Source: Trichoplax sp. H2
Taxonomy: Eukaryota; Placozoa; Uniplacotomia; Trichoplacea
Length of the DNA stretch: 64,000 nucleotides
NCBI GenBank assembly: GCA_003344405.1
Contig: NOWV01000057.1
Span: forward strand, 1-64,000
Reading direction: 5' to 3'
In this document: positions 1-12,194 of the stretch, piece after piece
Layout of the letters: every line of letters begins with the position of its first letter
How positions within the stretch are numbered: position 1 is the stretch's first letter
The notes under the pieces: generated by a model
What the model was told of the DNA's origin: nothing
The model's input: the letters and a program-made list of their open reading frames with translations, nothing else
The model's database searches: none
Translations under genes and position numbers: made by a program

Positions 1-155
1 GCTATTATTTAGTATGAAAGCTTAACGAAATTTCAGATTTTAATTTTAAAGATACGGGTATACTCTGTATTACGGCACTGATATTACCTGATGACTATAA
101 GAAACTGTAAAATTTTTCTTCCGTTATAATCTAAGCTGTATTTGAAATGACTTAC

Positions 156-184
156 CAGTTGGTTTAGCAATTACCAAGGGGAGA
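156..184 (-). other. Non-coding first exon of the off-window peptide-gene paralogue
   Basis: This short 5' UTR exon is inferred from the TATA box at 210-217 and the donor CTG|GTAAGT whose exon ends at 156. It is almost identical to the first exon of the complete gene copy (9768-9797). The transcription start is only estimated from TATA spacing. Whether the paralogue downstream is intact cannot be judged here. Confidence 0.5.
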
Positions 185-209
185 ATGATCGGTTACCGAA
201 AAAATCGGC

Positions 210-217
210 TATTTATA
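210..217 (-). promoter_or_regulatory. TATA box of a paralogous peptide gene lying left of the window
   Basis: On the minus strand this reads TATAAATA, in the same setting as the TATA box at 9821-9828. It lies about 55 bases upstream of a conserved splice donor (GTAAGT, 155 down to 150). Transcription would start near 183 and run leftward out of the window. The coding exons of this copy are therefore not visible. Confidence 0.65.
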
Positions 218-2358
218 CTTTTTTGACAATTGTAAACAGTGAATTGGCGAGGTTAATTCGCAGACCTACCATTGCGTTCCGTAATTAACGAATGTCATCT
301 TTGTTACTACTATTGTAATTGATTGAATGGTAAATTTCAGACGATGCTAAGGGAATACTTCCTACTCCCTAGGGGAAAAAGGAAAACGCCTACTGCATTA
401 GCTATGATACTGTAAATTTGTGTCCGAAATAATGCTGACGATCTTATATATATATATATTACTATTGCTTTATTAAGGAGTTATTGATTTAATCTTTTGG
501 ACCGTAGAGCTACTTGTTATTTTTATTAAAAGTAACCGTGTCTGTTTTCTTTAGAAGCTCTTGAGAAAAAGCGGTAAAATAGTGAGAATCGACGTATCCG
601 AGGTATAAATCGAAAGGTATCGAGAAAATGCAGTAAAACCTTTGATGATATAGGAATTATTAGGAGACGAGATTAAGCGAGTTTACTTCTATGAATTATT
701 ATTTTATAACGTACGAAGAGATGTAATAGCATAAGATACGATCGTATACTATACGCCTAATTCTTTAGAATTATAGAATGTTTGATGAAAAGTTAATTAG
801 AATCATAATTGCTTCTGCTATGACCTCACCACCTCACAATGTTTTCAAGTCACGAAGATTAGTTTGTAACTCTGAGAGAATAGATAGGGACAACAGTTTA
901 GCTTTATTTATCTCTTCGAATTTTATTCATATTTGATTTATAATAAGAAAATTAGGAAATACAATAGTTATGATTCAATTATGCCCATCAGCTAGTTAGA
1001 TAGCTACTTGTCGTCGATAGGTTGTATGAGCTGGGTAATTACCTCTTTCTATACTTTTCTCTCCATTATCGTTCTCTGTATTACTCTTTTTGGTTTGTAA
1101 CTTTCAGTCATAGTTCAGGTATGCTGAGTTACTTATAAATAATAAATTGTGATAATATTGTCGTTTACAGCGATAGAATCAATTGAATGTCGTGAGTATT
1201 ACTGTTTATAACGCAATTCATCGTACATATTGTAGAATGAGCAGTGCTAAGAGTAAAATGCTGACTCAGCTGATGTAAATTAAAGATCCTAGAAAATGAG
1301 GGTCTGTAATATACATTATTAAAAGCTAGCTCGAGATAACTGCATTGGTATGATTTAGATTGTCAAGTATAGTATATAGGCTCGGAAATCTAAACATAAT
1401 CTACTTCTTGTATTATCATACCACTGAGCTTAAGGGAATAAGGAGACAGTCTACACAAGACAATCGCTTTCGAATACTGAATAGGTTATCATACATCCAT
1501 TAAATAGGCTTGGTTTTCATCGCCGGCGTAACCTGAATAGGTAATGTTTTCTATTCCATAGGGAATGACATGCACCACTATTGTTACATGTATTCTCTTC
1601 AGCCGAAAGAAGAAAAAGTAAAACTATAATCTTCTGTTACTATGGACGTACCGAGTATTTATACTGAACTTCATGTTATAATTTCAGATGATCTAAATAG
1701 CAGGATAAAGATTGAAAAATCAGAACTAGTCAGTACTGTACATTGTAGAAAGCATTAATGTAAATTAATAAATAGAAATTACTATGATTAATTCAAGTCC
1801 AGTTTTTATGTTTCTTCTTTAAGATATTGTTGCGTTCAAGGTTCACTAAAGAGAGTCGATTAGATATAAAGGCATTGAACTGACTTTGATATTAATATTA
1901 TTGCTTTAACTGATAGGAAACGAATACAATAACCTTTATGTCAGCTAACTACAAATAATATAGAACAGCGTATTACACTAATAATGAAATAACAAAGTTT
2001 AATAACACTCAATACGTGTAGCAGATAAGACTTTACTGTGGTAGCTAAGCTAGTACACAAATCAGTATACTGTAAGCAAACACTACGGCCCTTGTTTTAA
2101 GCATAAAAGCGCTCCAAAAAGTAGCTACCCGTAATATTAACATCAATTGATCGTCATACTGTGCACTCCGATATTTAATAATATATTTTGTGAATAAAAA
2201 GTTTTACTGCCTATTCTCTTCTATACATTACTCCAGTTTCTAAAACAGTATTTATATAGAATTTACATTCAAATTCAAAGTACAGCAATTACTGTAAGGT
2301 TAATGAACCTATAATATCGAATTAGATTTAGATTTTAACTGAATGAGTTGTTATCTTG

Positions 2359-3794
2359 CTATTTATTATGGACAATCAGTCGTCTTTTTGGTGTTACTAG
2401 TTTATCTCGGCTGTTTACGTGTTTTCTAATAAAGTGAAGAGATAATTCTGACGTTGATCTGTTGGCATGCTGCTGTGTTTTGTGGCTGACTTTGCCATCC
2501 TTATTATTGCTATTCTAGACAATCTCAAGGGATTTCAAATCGTGCAAGTAAACAAATTCTATTCCTTATTAGGAAAAGAATGAAAGTCTGATGTTTACAG
2601 TGATATTTTGAAGTTTTGCTTGAAATAATCGCGATAACGATTACAATTACATTGGTTTTAAAAAGTCATAGATTTACACTTTGATATTTAGAGGTAACTA
2701 TTAGCATTTTTAAACTGAGGCTGTTTGTTCTCTTGAGCGTTACGTCATAAAAAACGATGGAGGACCGAAGATCGATATCTTTGAGACTATTTCAAACGAC
2801 GTAATTTGCGAACGAGAAATGTAAAAATTGAAGTTATAAAATAATGTTTTGAAAGACAGATGGATTTGCATACATTTTAACCCAGTGCTTTATGTATAAC
2901 AAATATGTGTAGGTAGTAAATGCTGTATCATTTAGTGCATGTATGAAATCTGTATTGATTGGTCATTAGCGACTGATTTTTATATAGTATGGCATGATTT
3001 CATGATATTCTCTATTCACAAATAATGATTTATAGCATTTCGGATGTGGAAGAGAATAGCCTTCTAGTTAATCCGTGCTATAGATGATATAAGTAATATT
3101 ATTGCATCTTTTAGGTTTTAGATAGTGTTATCAAGCTGTAATAGGAAATTATTATTCAGAATCATACACGATGGACTTTAGACTTTTGCTACTTTAGATA
3201 ATGTTCACTTTAATTTTGCAACATGCCTGACGAGTATACGCATTTCGATGCATTTGATCTTATTTAGAAGACATTATGGTTGTTACAATTGCATTCATAA
3301 TGGTATGATATTTAATTTAATTAGCCTGGGGTTTACGCTATCGATCGTATTCAGCAAATGTCAAAAAGAATCTTTACGCGTTTAGATTTGTATTGACCGA
3401 GTAATAGTCTCGTATTATTACTGTTGGTTCACCTACATAACCCAATTTTTGAGTTAACAAAATACTGTGCTATTATAACTAGCTCAGATCATTACAAAAT
3501 TAAAGAAATAATAATTCCATATACTTTAGGTCGAATTCTGATTATGAACTAGTTTCATTATATTCTTGTACTTGTATCGGATTGATGCGCTACTTTAAGT
3601 AAGCTGCCTTTGTCAACAGGTTACAGTTACTGGTGTGTATAACATGTCCATAATCAGAATATGATAGAAATTATTACTAAAATGTACGTGCTGACTTAAT
3701 CTAAAGGCGAAATTCTAAATACATTTATGGATTAGTGAAAGATATTTTCCTTCCCTATTTATCTAGTTTGATAACGGATTATGCTAACATCTAC
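2359..3794. other. Intergenic stretch, nothing assigned
   Basis: AT-rich DNA without a convincing exon. The part near 2870-2985 is related to the extra segment found inside the second duplicated block at about 10340-10470, so it is a dispersed or shuffled repeat fragment. Confidence 0.5.
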
Positions 3795-4190
3795 ATGAAA
3801 AAGCAAATTAAATGTTATTTTATTTTGAGATTATTATTTATTATTGAAGCTGGTTGGAGCTGTCCGACATATTGGGAAATATTTAATGCTAGCATTTATC
3901 TTCAGCATATCCTCGATTATTTGAAATTCGGCGAAGCTAGAAGCTATTGTAATTCGTCAAATGCTAGTTTAGTAGTTATTGACAGTCAAGACGGTAAGAT
4001 TTTTGTAGGAAATTTAACTGGCGATTCTTCTGTTGGCACGTATTGGATAGGATTAGTAGATGTTAGACGAGATAATTCGGTTACAAGTTCTCAGTAGGAT
4101 AGAACGGCGCATTTGCACTGTTTTTCTTATGAGACTGGAGTTCTCCAGCTATGGCCGTATCTGATAGCCAAATATGCGTGTGTCACATAA
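3795..4190 (+). pseudogene. C-type lectin-like domain reading frame with internal TAG
   Basis: An ATG at 3795 opens a signal-peptide-like N-terminus (MKKQIKCYFILRLLFIIEAG) followed by a C-type lectin-like fold: WSCP at the first cysteine, EARSYC, NASLVVIDS, and the core YWIGL. After 100 codons the frame meets TAG (4095-4097). It then continues in the same frame for 30 codons with a plausible third and fourth cysteine (LHC and KYACVT) before TAA at 4188-4190. The WIGL-to-C3 segment lacks the usual W and the EPN/QPD and WND calcium-binding motifs, so sugar binding is doubtful. It is most simply a decaying lectin gene with one nonsense codon. A functional truncated protein or an undetected intron around the TAG is possible. 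An upstream non-ATG extension to 3735 is open but not needed. Confidence 0.5.
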
Positions 4191-4290
4191 TGCAATTACT
4201 CGATTTTGTTAACATAAATTTTGGGTTACGTAGGAGAACCTACTATAATAGTAGGAGTCTATTACACCGTCATTACACTCATTTTCCGTT
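4175..4290 (+). repeat. Roughly 100-bp dispersed repeat shared with 59553-59670
   Basis: The end of the lectin-like frame and the bases after it match 59553-59670 in the same orientation, sharing blocks such as AAATTTTGGGTTAC and TAGCAGGAG/TAGTAGGAG. The second copy sits in an intron of the LGR gene. It may be the 3' end of a second decayed lectin copy or a small mobile sequence. Confidence 0.45.
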
Positions 4291-6095
4291 AAATTTCGTT
4301 ATATTGCTTCCATAAAATATTCGACAGATAACTGATATTGAGAAAACGAAGTCAATTAAAAGCTAAAGCTTTCGTTAGTTACTTTTGTAAATGGATTTGT
4401 CAGGTCTATTAATGCAATCTAATTATGAATTGGATTATTATTTTAATTATTGAATAAATAGCCTGGCAACCCATATTTAGCCCTTAATATGAAATATTAT
4501 CATAAAATTTCTATATGTGACAATAATATACAGTACAGCAACATATCGAAATCCTTTTAAATATTAAGCTCTTTCACTTTTGCGTATCGAACTTCGTCTC
4601 AAGGCTCCTATGATACTGGTATATCAGTATTTGCTACGGTTACTACTCTTGAAAATACAGGCAATAAAGTTGTCATGCTTTGTAGTTTATTTCCAATTAT
4701 TAGAGCATATTAGGTGGTATTAGTAGTTTTGAGTGTCTTTAGCATTTAACACAGTTTAATTATGCATGATTTTGACTAAAATTTTTTCTAGAAATAGGAT
4801 TTAAAGTAGTATAGTCAATATCAAAATACTTTACCCTAAAGTAAAAGTGGGCTGAATAACGAACTTGAAAATAAGATTTTCATCATTCATAAACTCAAGT
4901 CAGTAAGTATTACATTTGCATATTTAAAAGTTATGTACAATAAAATATAGTATAAATTAAAATTTTAATAGCATTAGTTACGATGTTCTTTTTTTGCATA
5001 ACTTAAAGATTGTAACTGCTTGAGCATATAAAATTAAATTTTAACTTTTAAATTTACTTTTCTCACGTTATGTTTTATTAATATACTTGTTTCTTTACCA
5101 AGCGATCTATTTTAATGATTTTATGTGTTGCAGTGTCACGGTAGTGAATCTACCGTGATGAATGATAACTTACTTAATTTAGACATGTATATGTATCACG
5201 TTAAGATAGTTATTAATTTGGATATGCGCATGAATTATTTTATGACTTAATATAGCCGATGCAAGCCTGTTCCTAATACAGGTTAAATTATACTAAATAC
5301 GGTATATGAATTGTAAATGGTAAATTCAATATAAATCCTGTTAATTATAAGCTAGAGCAAACATAAAGTTAATCTATAGTAATATTACAAATTCATTGGA
5401 TCAGACTAGGAATAATTGAATGTATTTACGAAGTCTTATTGGGTGAAATATATCACACATCGTAAACCGGTTTTATGGCTAGAAAAGCTATTTAAATGAT
5501 TGATTTTGAATATTAAATTAGACTTGCATTTTCTAGAATAAAGATATAGTTAGAAGATTCCGAAAGTGCATTTCTCAGTTATTGTTACTTATCTAGGGTA
5601 ATCTAATTAGTTTAGATTAGGCAAGTTTAGTTAAGTAACATACAGATTATGAAGAGTCAGCTTCGGTAAGCTTGGAAGACCATACTGTTATAGGTCAGAG
5701 CTATATAAGTACGGCATAAAATAAATCAAGATTCATTCCACAATAAGGAAAGCTATTATATACTAGATGTATCTATTTTTAGGTAGCTAGGGTAAAATAC
5801 TATACACATATCAATTCATATTTATAACTCTAGTTATCTGGGTGCAAGGATTGATACTACTGTTATCCTGTTACTTTTTCTTTTCTAGCTATAACTTCAG
5901 ATTTGAGCTCATTGACGTTGTTGTTGACTTGATTTACAGGATTAACTGTATATAATATCGAAATGTGACACGTTGCAGTTGTAAATTAAATACAGGAGTA
6001 ATTATAGTGATGTTATAACCAGCCAACTCTAATCCTAATCCTAAAATTGCAGATAGTCGGCACCTGTATCGGTCTGTTACTGATTAAAAATTATG
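4291..6095. other. Intergenic stretch with one hairpin repeat
   Basis: No exon recognised. At about 5138-5158 there is a hairpin (CACGGTA, short loop, TACCGTG) of the same type as those near 63084 and 63354 and, in weaker form, 52312. This suggests a dispersed repeat family. Confidence 0.4.
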
Positions 6096-7648
6096 AGTCA
6101 GTATTAATAAACATACCAAAGACAATTAAACGGCTCAAAATTTGTGATACCTCTTTTAGCTAATACAAGACTGCGCTATAATCTTTAATTTTCTATCAGG
6201 CTTGTAAGTAATAAAATTACAACTAGATAAGATTTTAAGGAGCACTTAGACGATCCAATTGCAGTACTTCAACTTTAATTATGAGTTCTGTGTCAAATAT
6301 CTTTTAGAATTTTTTCGATTTAATGATCAGTATTAGAATCGATTGAAAGGATTTTTAGCTAAATTTAATCAATTCGTGATACAGGTAAATCTATTGAAAT
6401 TCAAGCATTAAGTTTCAAAATTTGAATTGTAACATTTTCTGTAGACATAATAACCATTCTTAATTTAACCTAAGAAGCTGAGTAGAAATTAACAAGGTAA
6501 AAGAAGATATAAAACTAATTTAAGAATTTAATTTTTGACCTGAGCGGAGTCAATGATTCAGTAAAGAATTAAAAATATATAATTAATTAATGCCTACACT
6601 GAATAAGTGTTGGAGATATAATTGTATATTGCAATGATTCTACAGGAATACCGTATAAAGGCTAAAAAGATGTAGCATTGTAATATAGCAGGTTGTAGTG
6701 AAATTAGATTATATTGCAAGTGTGATATACTCTTAAATATAGACCTTTGATGTTCTTAAATATAGAGATACTTATAGTACCATTGTACTATAGCTAAATA
6801 TAAATTATTATATTTAGCAATTATGATCTTTGCTATTTTCTATAACCATTGGCTATTACATAGACTGTTATGGTAAATGCTTTATTTAGTCTTACATTCT
6901 TGTTCTCTGCATATATTCTATCTGTTAAGCTATAAATACCTCAAATTCTACCTCGAAAATTATTAGTTTTAATAGTCACAGTGATGGCGTTTTCTTATAT
7001 TAATTCGTCACAGTTTACACGCTGCTCTATCACAACTACGGTATCAAATTACACGTAATCATAGTCTACAATAAAATATCCTTTTTCTGCTAAAATTGAG
7101 GCCTAATTCTCTGTATGACAACTAAATCCGCTGCCTCTAACTCATTGAACCTCCGTCATACACGTATGTATCGTAGAGTAGAATTTGCAAAGTTTAATAT
7201 TTAAATATATTGTAGCTAGTGAGCATGAACATTGGGCGTAATAGAACCTACTTTCATCAATTGTATTAATATTACCCAAAATTCTTAGATAAAATTTATA
7301 GTTGATGGGATTGATAACGTATTATTAGAGCAAACTGCATGCAACTCTATTTTTGGAGATGTAGTATCATTTTACTGGGCTAATGCTTACTGCATTGGCT
7401 TATTATGGAACTATTCAAGGTCTGTAGCGGAATTCATAATTTCAGATAATGTATATTTTATGTCGCACGCGAAAGTAATATAAATAATGATGTTCAGTAC
7501 TGTATAGGGACTAAGGATTACTTTTAATTTGATTATTTACACGCCTGATAGAAAATGAGAGAATATAGCGCAGTCATGTACTGGCCAAAAGAGGTATCAC
7601 AAATTTTGAGCCGTTTAATTGTCTTTGGTATGTTTATTAATACTGACT
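6096..7648. mobile_element. 1.55-kb element with about 115-bp terminal inverted repeats
   Basis: The left arm (6096-6210) is found again as its reverse complement at 7534-7648. Shared blocks include GTCAGTATTAATAAACATACC, AATTAAACGGCTCAAAATTT, GTGATACCTCTTTT and TTTTCTATCAGGC. The arms differ at several bases, so the element is not recent. The 1.3-kb interior has no long open frame, so it would be a non-autonomous DNA transposon or fold-back element. I could not find a clear target-site duplication. An old local inverted duplication remains possible. Confidence 0.65.
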
Positions 7649-8304
7649 TTTATTAGCATAAAGTAAGTAAATGCTAGATAGATGGTATTGCTGATAGAAA
7701 TCAACGCATGTAGAGAATCGTATTGATACAAAATCATTTTAATTTAAAGCAATTTTTTGTAACAAATACTTAGATTATCTATCGGAATCGGAGATGAGAT
7801 ACCGAATAAAGTTAACTACAATTCTATAATTATCACCATATTTCTTTATTAGCGATAATCCAATCCATGCGCTTTTTATAAAATCGATATGCTTATTTCT
7901 GGATAAGTTCATTATAGTCAGTGGTTCCGGATAGATGTATCGATTTGTTGATTTGTTGATTGATAATATTAAAAACATTAAAAATATAAAAATATATTTA
8001 GTCAAAGTTAGCTAAATTACTAAATTAACGATAAGTTCAATTATCGATATTAATTAAATTAATTAAATAAATTAGCGTATTCTTAAATGTTACTATTCGT
8101 GTATTACTGTAAGGTAATTATTTATATTTTAATATCGATAGCATGACTAACCTTTCCCTGTAGTATCATAGGTCCAAAGAGGACAAACGACATAGGTTGA
8201 ATAAAAATACGAAATTGGCAAAGATTAGTTTTAGAAGCATATACGATTATAGTATGTATATTACATGATGTGGAGTAAGTACATTTTAATTTTCATAAAT
8301 TTTT
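7649..8304. other. Intergenic stretch, nothing assigned
   Basis: The open frame of about 76 codons on the minus strand here has no recognisable domain and sits in very AT-rich DNA. I treat it as chance. Confidence 0.4.
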
Positions 8305-8310
8305 TTTATT
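8305..8310 (-). terminator. Polyadenylation signal of the cationic peptide gene
   Basis: On the minus strand this reads AATAAA, 45 bases after the stop codon at 8355-8357. Confidence 0.55.
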
Positions 8311-8354
8311 TTTATAATAGTTACATAACTGTCAATTGTTAAGTAAACTATGTG

Positions 8355-9261
8355 TTATGAATTAATGAAGGAATTGCTTATTTTGTTGACTATAGAGCTT
8401 ACGCTTCGGCGACGACGGTAAACAACACGGCGACGGCGACTCCACTATGTATAAAATATTAATTGTTAAATCTTGTTAGTGTTATCGACATCAAAAAATA
8501 AAGAAAGCAATTCTGTAGCACTAGCGTTGAATCAATTAGTGTTTTTATGAGGGTATGTGTAATTAATTTGTATTTGCATATGCGGACGTTTTACCCATTT
8601 ATATAGACTATTCCATTTCACAGTTTTATAATAAATTACTTACCCACCAAGCCTTCTGCTCAATAATTTTTAAGCCATGGTACGAAGATCGTGTAAGAAG
8701 CAATAGCTTATAATTAGTACAGAAATCGAATGTTTTCAAACCGTATTATAAGTAGGTAAATAATTAGAGATATCGATGAAGATATTTCTGAGATATCGAG
8801 TATCTAATTTACGGATCAGATCAAAGACTAGAAAAACGAAATTTTTAACCTAATCGTTACCAAGCAGGATCCGTAAGAAGGTTTGCTAATATGTGCAATT
8901 TTAGTCATTGACTAGTTTGGGTCATTTTTACTAAATGTGATAATGGTATTTACAAATAACTTGCCTTAACGACTTCGGCTTTCACTTCGTCATCCTGAAA
9001 TCGCATTAGTAAAATTGTTATTTTCTCTTTATAATTGATTGATAAATTTAGAGTTATGGTTTATTTTGTTTAAGTCTTTATACAGTGGAGACGTTAACTT
9101 ACGATATCGCTTTCCAGAAGAGCCTTTAGATCTTCTTCATCTACATCACGCATTTCGGTTTCTTTAGCCGAGACTTCATTTTGTTCAGGAGCTTCTTCTT
9201 CGATTGCGAAAGCAACCGCGAAGAATAATAAGGTAGCAACTAAGATAAGCTTCGTGTTCAT
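8355..9261 (-). CDS. Secreted cationic peptide precursor, arminin-like layout
   Basis: Coding exons are 9261-9103, 8994-8965 and 8444-8355, both introns phase 0, giving 92 residues. The ATG at 9261 lies five bases after an acceptor (TCTAATCAG), so a non-coding exon precedes it. Residues 1-19 are a clear signal peptide (MNTKLILVATLLFFAVAFA). Residues 20 to about 63 are strongly acidic (EEEAPE, DVDEEDLKALLESD). The last exon is strongly basic: WS, four arginines, VVY, four arginines, then a serine-rich tail. There is no cysteine. An acidic pro-region neutralising a cationic C-terminal peptide is the known layout of arminin-type antimicrobial precursors of Hydra and the related trichoplaxin of Trichoplax. 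I infer the same role from layout only; a neuropeptide or DNA-binding peptide is possible. The second intron starts with GC instead of GT. Confidence 0.7.
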
Positions 9262-9767
9262 GTTTCCTGATTAGACAGAAGCATAATTAAATAATGAAGG
9301 TTAGAAATTTAGTTGATGATGAAAAGTGATAGTAGTATAAACCAACTGTTGCACTTAAAGAACATGAAGATTTTATATTGCGACGATAAAATATAAGAAT
9401 AAGGATATGCATCGTAATATATTAGAGAAAATGAATTTAATATCGAGATGTAAGGATAATTTAAAAGTCACTCTTACAAAATTTTTGATAGTCGCGTAAA
9501 ATTCTCGAAAGAATTTGTCATAATTTCATAATACTAAGGTAAAACTATATCTGTGCTAAATAATTTCAAAATGCATATACTACTAATCTTGTCTCATCGA
9601 TAAAGTGAGGGAGCTAGCATTTAGTATAGAAGCTTGACGAAATTTTAGTCTTCAATTTTAAATATACGGGTATACTTTGTTTATAGCACTCACATTCTAT
9701 GAAGACTACAAATAACTGTGAAATTTTTTCTTCCGTTATAATCTAAGCTAAATTTGAAATGACTTAC

Positions 9768-9797
9768 CAGTTGGTTTAGCAATCACCAAGGCAGAAT
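9768..9797 (-). other. Non-coding first exon of the cationic peptide gene
   Basis: The exon ends at 9768 with donor CTG|GTAAGT and would splice to the acceptor at 9267, just before the ATG. The start is estimated from TATA spacing. The exon and promoter are the most conserved part of the duplicated block. Confidence 0.6.
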
Positions 9798-9820
9798 GAT
9801 CGGTTACTGCAAAACTTGGC

Positions 9821-9828
9821 TATTTATA
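9821..9828 (-). promoter_or_regulatory. TATA box of the cationic peptide gene
   Basis: TATAAATA on the minus strand, roughly 25-30 bases before the inferred transcription start. A canonical TATA box is typical of inducible genes and fits a defence-peptide role. The same box is preserved in the left duplicate at 210-217. Confidence 0.65.
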
Positions 9829-12194
9829 CTTTTTTTGACAGTGTAAAATAGTGAATGGCGAGATTAATTCGTAAACGTACCCCTGCGGTCCTTAATTGAC
9901 GATGTCATCTTTGTTACTGCTATCGTAATTGATTGAATATTGAATTTCAGACGATGCTAAGGGAATCTTTCTATTCCTCAGGGAAAGAAGAAATATTCCC
10001 ACTGCGTTGCCTATGATACGGTCAATTTGAGTTCAAAATAGCGTTGACAATCACGTATACTAAGATTATTTCATTAGGGAATTATTGATAATTCTTTTGA
10101 AATGTAGAGCTACTTCTTATTTTTATTGATAGTAATTGTGTTAGTATTCTTGAGAGAAGCTTGACATAAAGTCGTAAAATAGTAGAAATTGACAAGTCCG
10201 AGATATAAGTTGAAAATAAATTGGAAAATGCAGTAAAGCTTTTAATGATATACGAAATTATTAGGAAACGAGATTAAGCGAGCTTACTTTTATAAATTGA
10301 TATTTTATAACGCAATCAAATAAATAATTAATGATGGGCTACATGCATTCTGTTTATTACTATGCATATCGTAACCAATAAGTACGGATGGTAAACACTG
10401 TATCATTTAGTTCAAGTCTGAAATTTTATTGATTACTCGCTCATGAGTTAACAGATTTTATCGTGGCGAGCTGTAACTGCTTAGGTATGCGATCGTATAC
10501 TGTATACCTAGTGACATAGGGTTATAAAACATTTGACGAAAAGTTAATTAGGATCATACCGTAACTGCTACTGCTATGACCTCCTAATGTTTTCTAGTCA
10601 TAAATATTAGTTTGTAACACCAGGGAAATAGATGATGACAGCAATTTGGCTTAATTGTTTATTAAGCCGTTCAGATTTTATACATATTTGATTTATATTA
10701 AGAAAAGTTGGAAGTGCAATTGTATTGATTAAGTTAGGCAGCTCAGCTAGTTCGATAGCTATATGTTGTCGAAAGGTTGCTGGGTAATTATCTCTTTTCC
10801 ATACCTTTCCATCTATTCTTGTCCCATCTTGTATTCTTATTGGGTAGCTACTTTCAGTCGTAGTTCGCGTATACTTAATTACAGATAAATTGTGATAATA
10901 GAGTACAGTTATTCACTAGGATAGAATTAATTTGAATGTCGTACGTATTACTGTTTACGACGCAATTAATTATTCATATTGTAAAATGGGCAGTGTCAGG
11001 AGTAAAATATTGAGTCAGTTGATGTACATTAGAGATATCAGAGAACTAGGGTCTGTATTATACATTGTTATCAGCTATTCAGAGATTACTGCATTATTAT
11101 GATCTAAATAGTCAATCATAGTATGCAGATTTAGGGTATCAGTAAATTTTCGGTTATTCGTTTGGGAAATCAATACGCGATCTACTTTCTTGTAATATGT
11201 CATGCCACTTGGCTTAAGAAAATTCCATGAGGTAGTCTATATACAAGGCAATGGCTTTTCAATGCTGAGCAGGTTATCATAAATCATTAAATAAGCTTGA
11301 TTTTCATCGTAGACGTAATCTGAACGGCAATGCTTTTTATTCTGTAGGGAATAACATGTACCGCTATTGTTATATGTGTTCTCTTTAGCAAAGACAAGAA
11401 AGAGCATGCAAAATTATAACCTCTTTTGTTGCTGTAGATGTATTGAATATTCCTGCTGAGCTTCATATAATAATTTCAGATGATCTAAATAGCAGAATGA
11501 TGATCGAAAAGTCAGACTCGTCAATATTTTTAGAAAGCATTAATGAAAAATTAAATAATAGAAGTTATTATGATTAATTCAAATCTCGTATTTAATGCTT
11601 CTTTCTTAAGATGTTGTTGTGGTCAAAGGGCAGTGGAGAAACTTAATTGGAGATAGAGGCATTAAAATAGACTTAACTATTTTGATATTAATGCTTTTAT
11701 TGATAAGAAACGTAGATAGTAACCTTTTTGTCGGCTAAGTACAAATAATATAAGACCGCCTATTGCACTAATAATGAAATGACAAAGTTTAATAACGCAT
11801 AATAGAAGATTAGACCGTACTGTAATAGCTAACATATTTTCAATAAATCTTAAATTTAATACTTTCAACCTATTATTTTCAGTATGTATGCATAGGAGTA
11901 TATTAAATTATTCCTTAAGCAGCTGCTTGTTTCAAACACAAAAGCGCTCCAAAGAGTAGCTATCTTTAATATTGTATATTAATGGATTGTCATACAGTAC
12001 ACTCACTTACCTAATAATTAATTTTGCGAAAAGCGACTTTTACTACCTATTCTTTTCTATACATCTCCATATATCAAAACAATGCATAGGTAAAATTTAT
12101 ACTGAAATTCAAAAGCAACAGCTACTGTAAAGTCGATGACCCTATAAAACTGAATTAGCTTTAGATTTCAATTTAATCAGCTGTTATTCTACCG

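Larger units (their letters stand above)
1..2358. repeat. Left copy of a 2.4-kb duplicated block (partner 9613-12194)
   Basis: This stretch aligns base for base, with substitutions and small indels, to 9613-12194 in the same orientation. Similarity starts at position 1, so the block probably extends left of the window, and fades near 2358. The best conserved part is the first 220 bases, which hold a TATA box and a splice donor on the minus strand. The partner copy carries about 170 extra bases near 10313-10485, which resemble the single-copy region 2870-2985. Divergence is clear by eye, so this is an old duplication and not an assembly artefact. No coding exon is visible in the block. Confidence 0.85.
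9613..12194. repeat. Right copy of the duplicated block (partner 1-2358)
   Basis: It is collinear with 1-2358 and carries the TATA promoter and first exon of the peptide gene at its left end. Most of it is upstream non-coding DNA. It has an insertion at about 10313-10485, related to 2870-2985, and another near 11830-11920. The partly open frame at 11677-11868 (minus) lies in the duplicated block but has no recognisable domain and is not preserved in the other copy. Confidence 0.85.
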
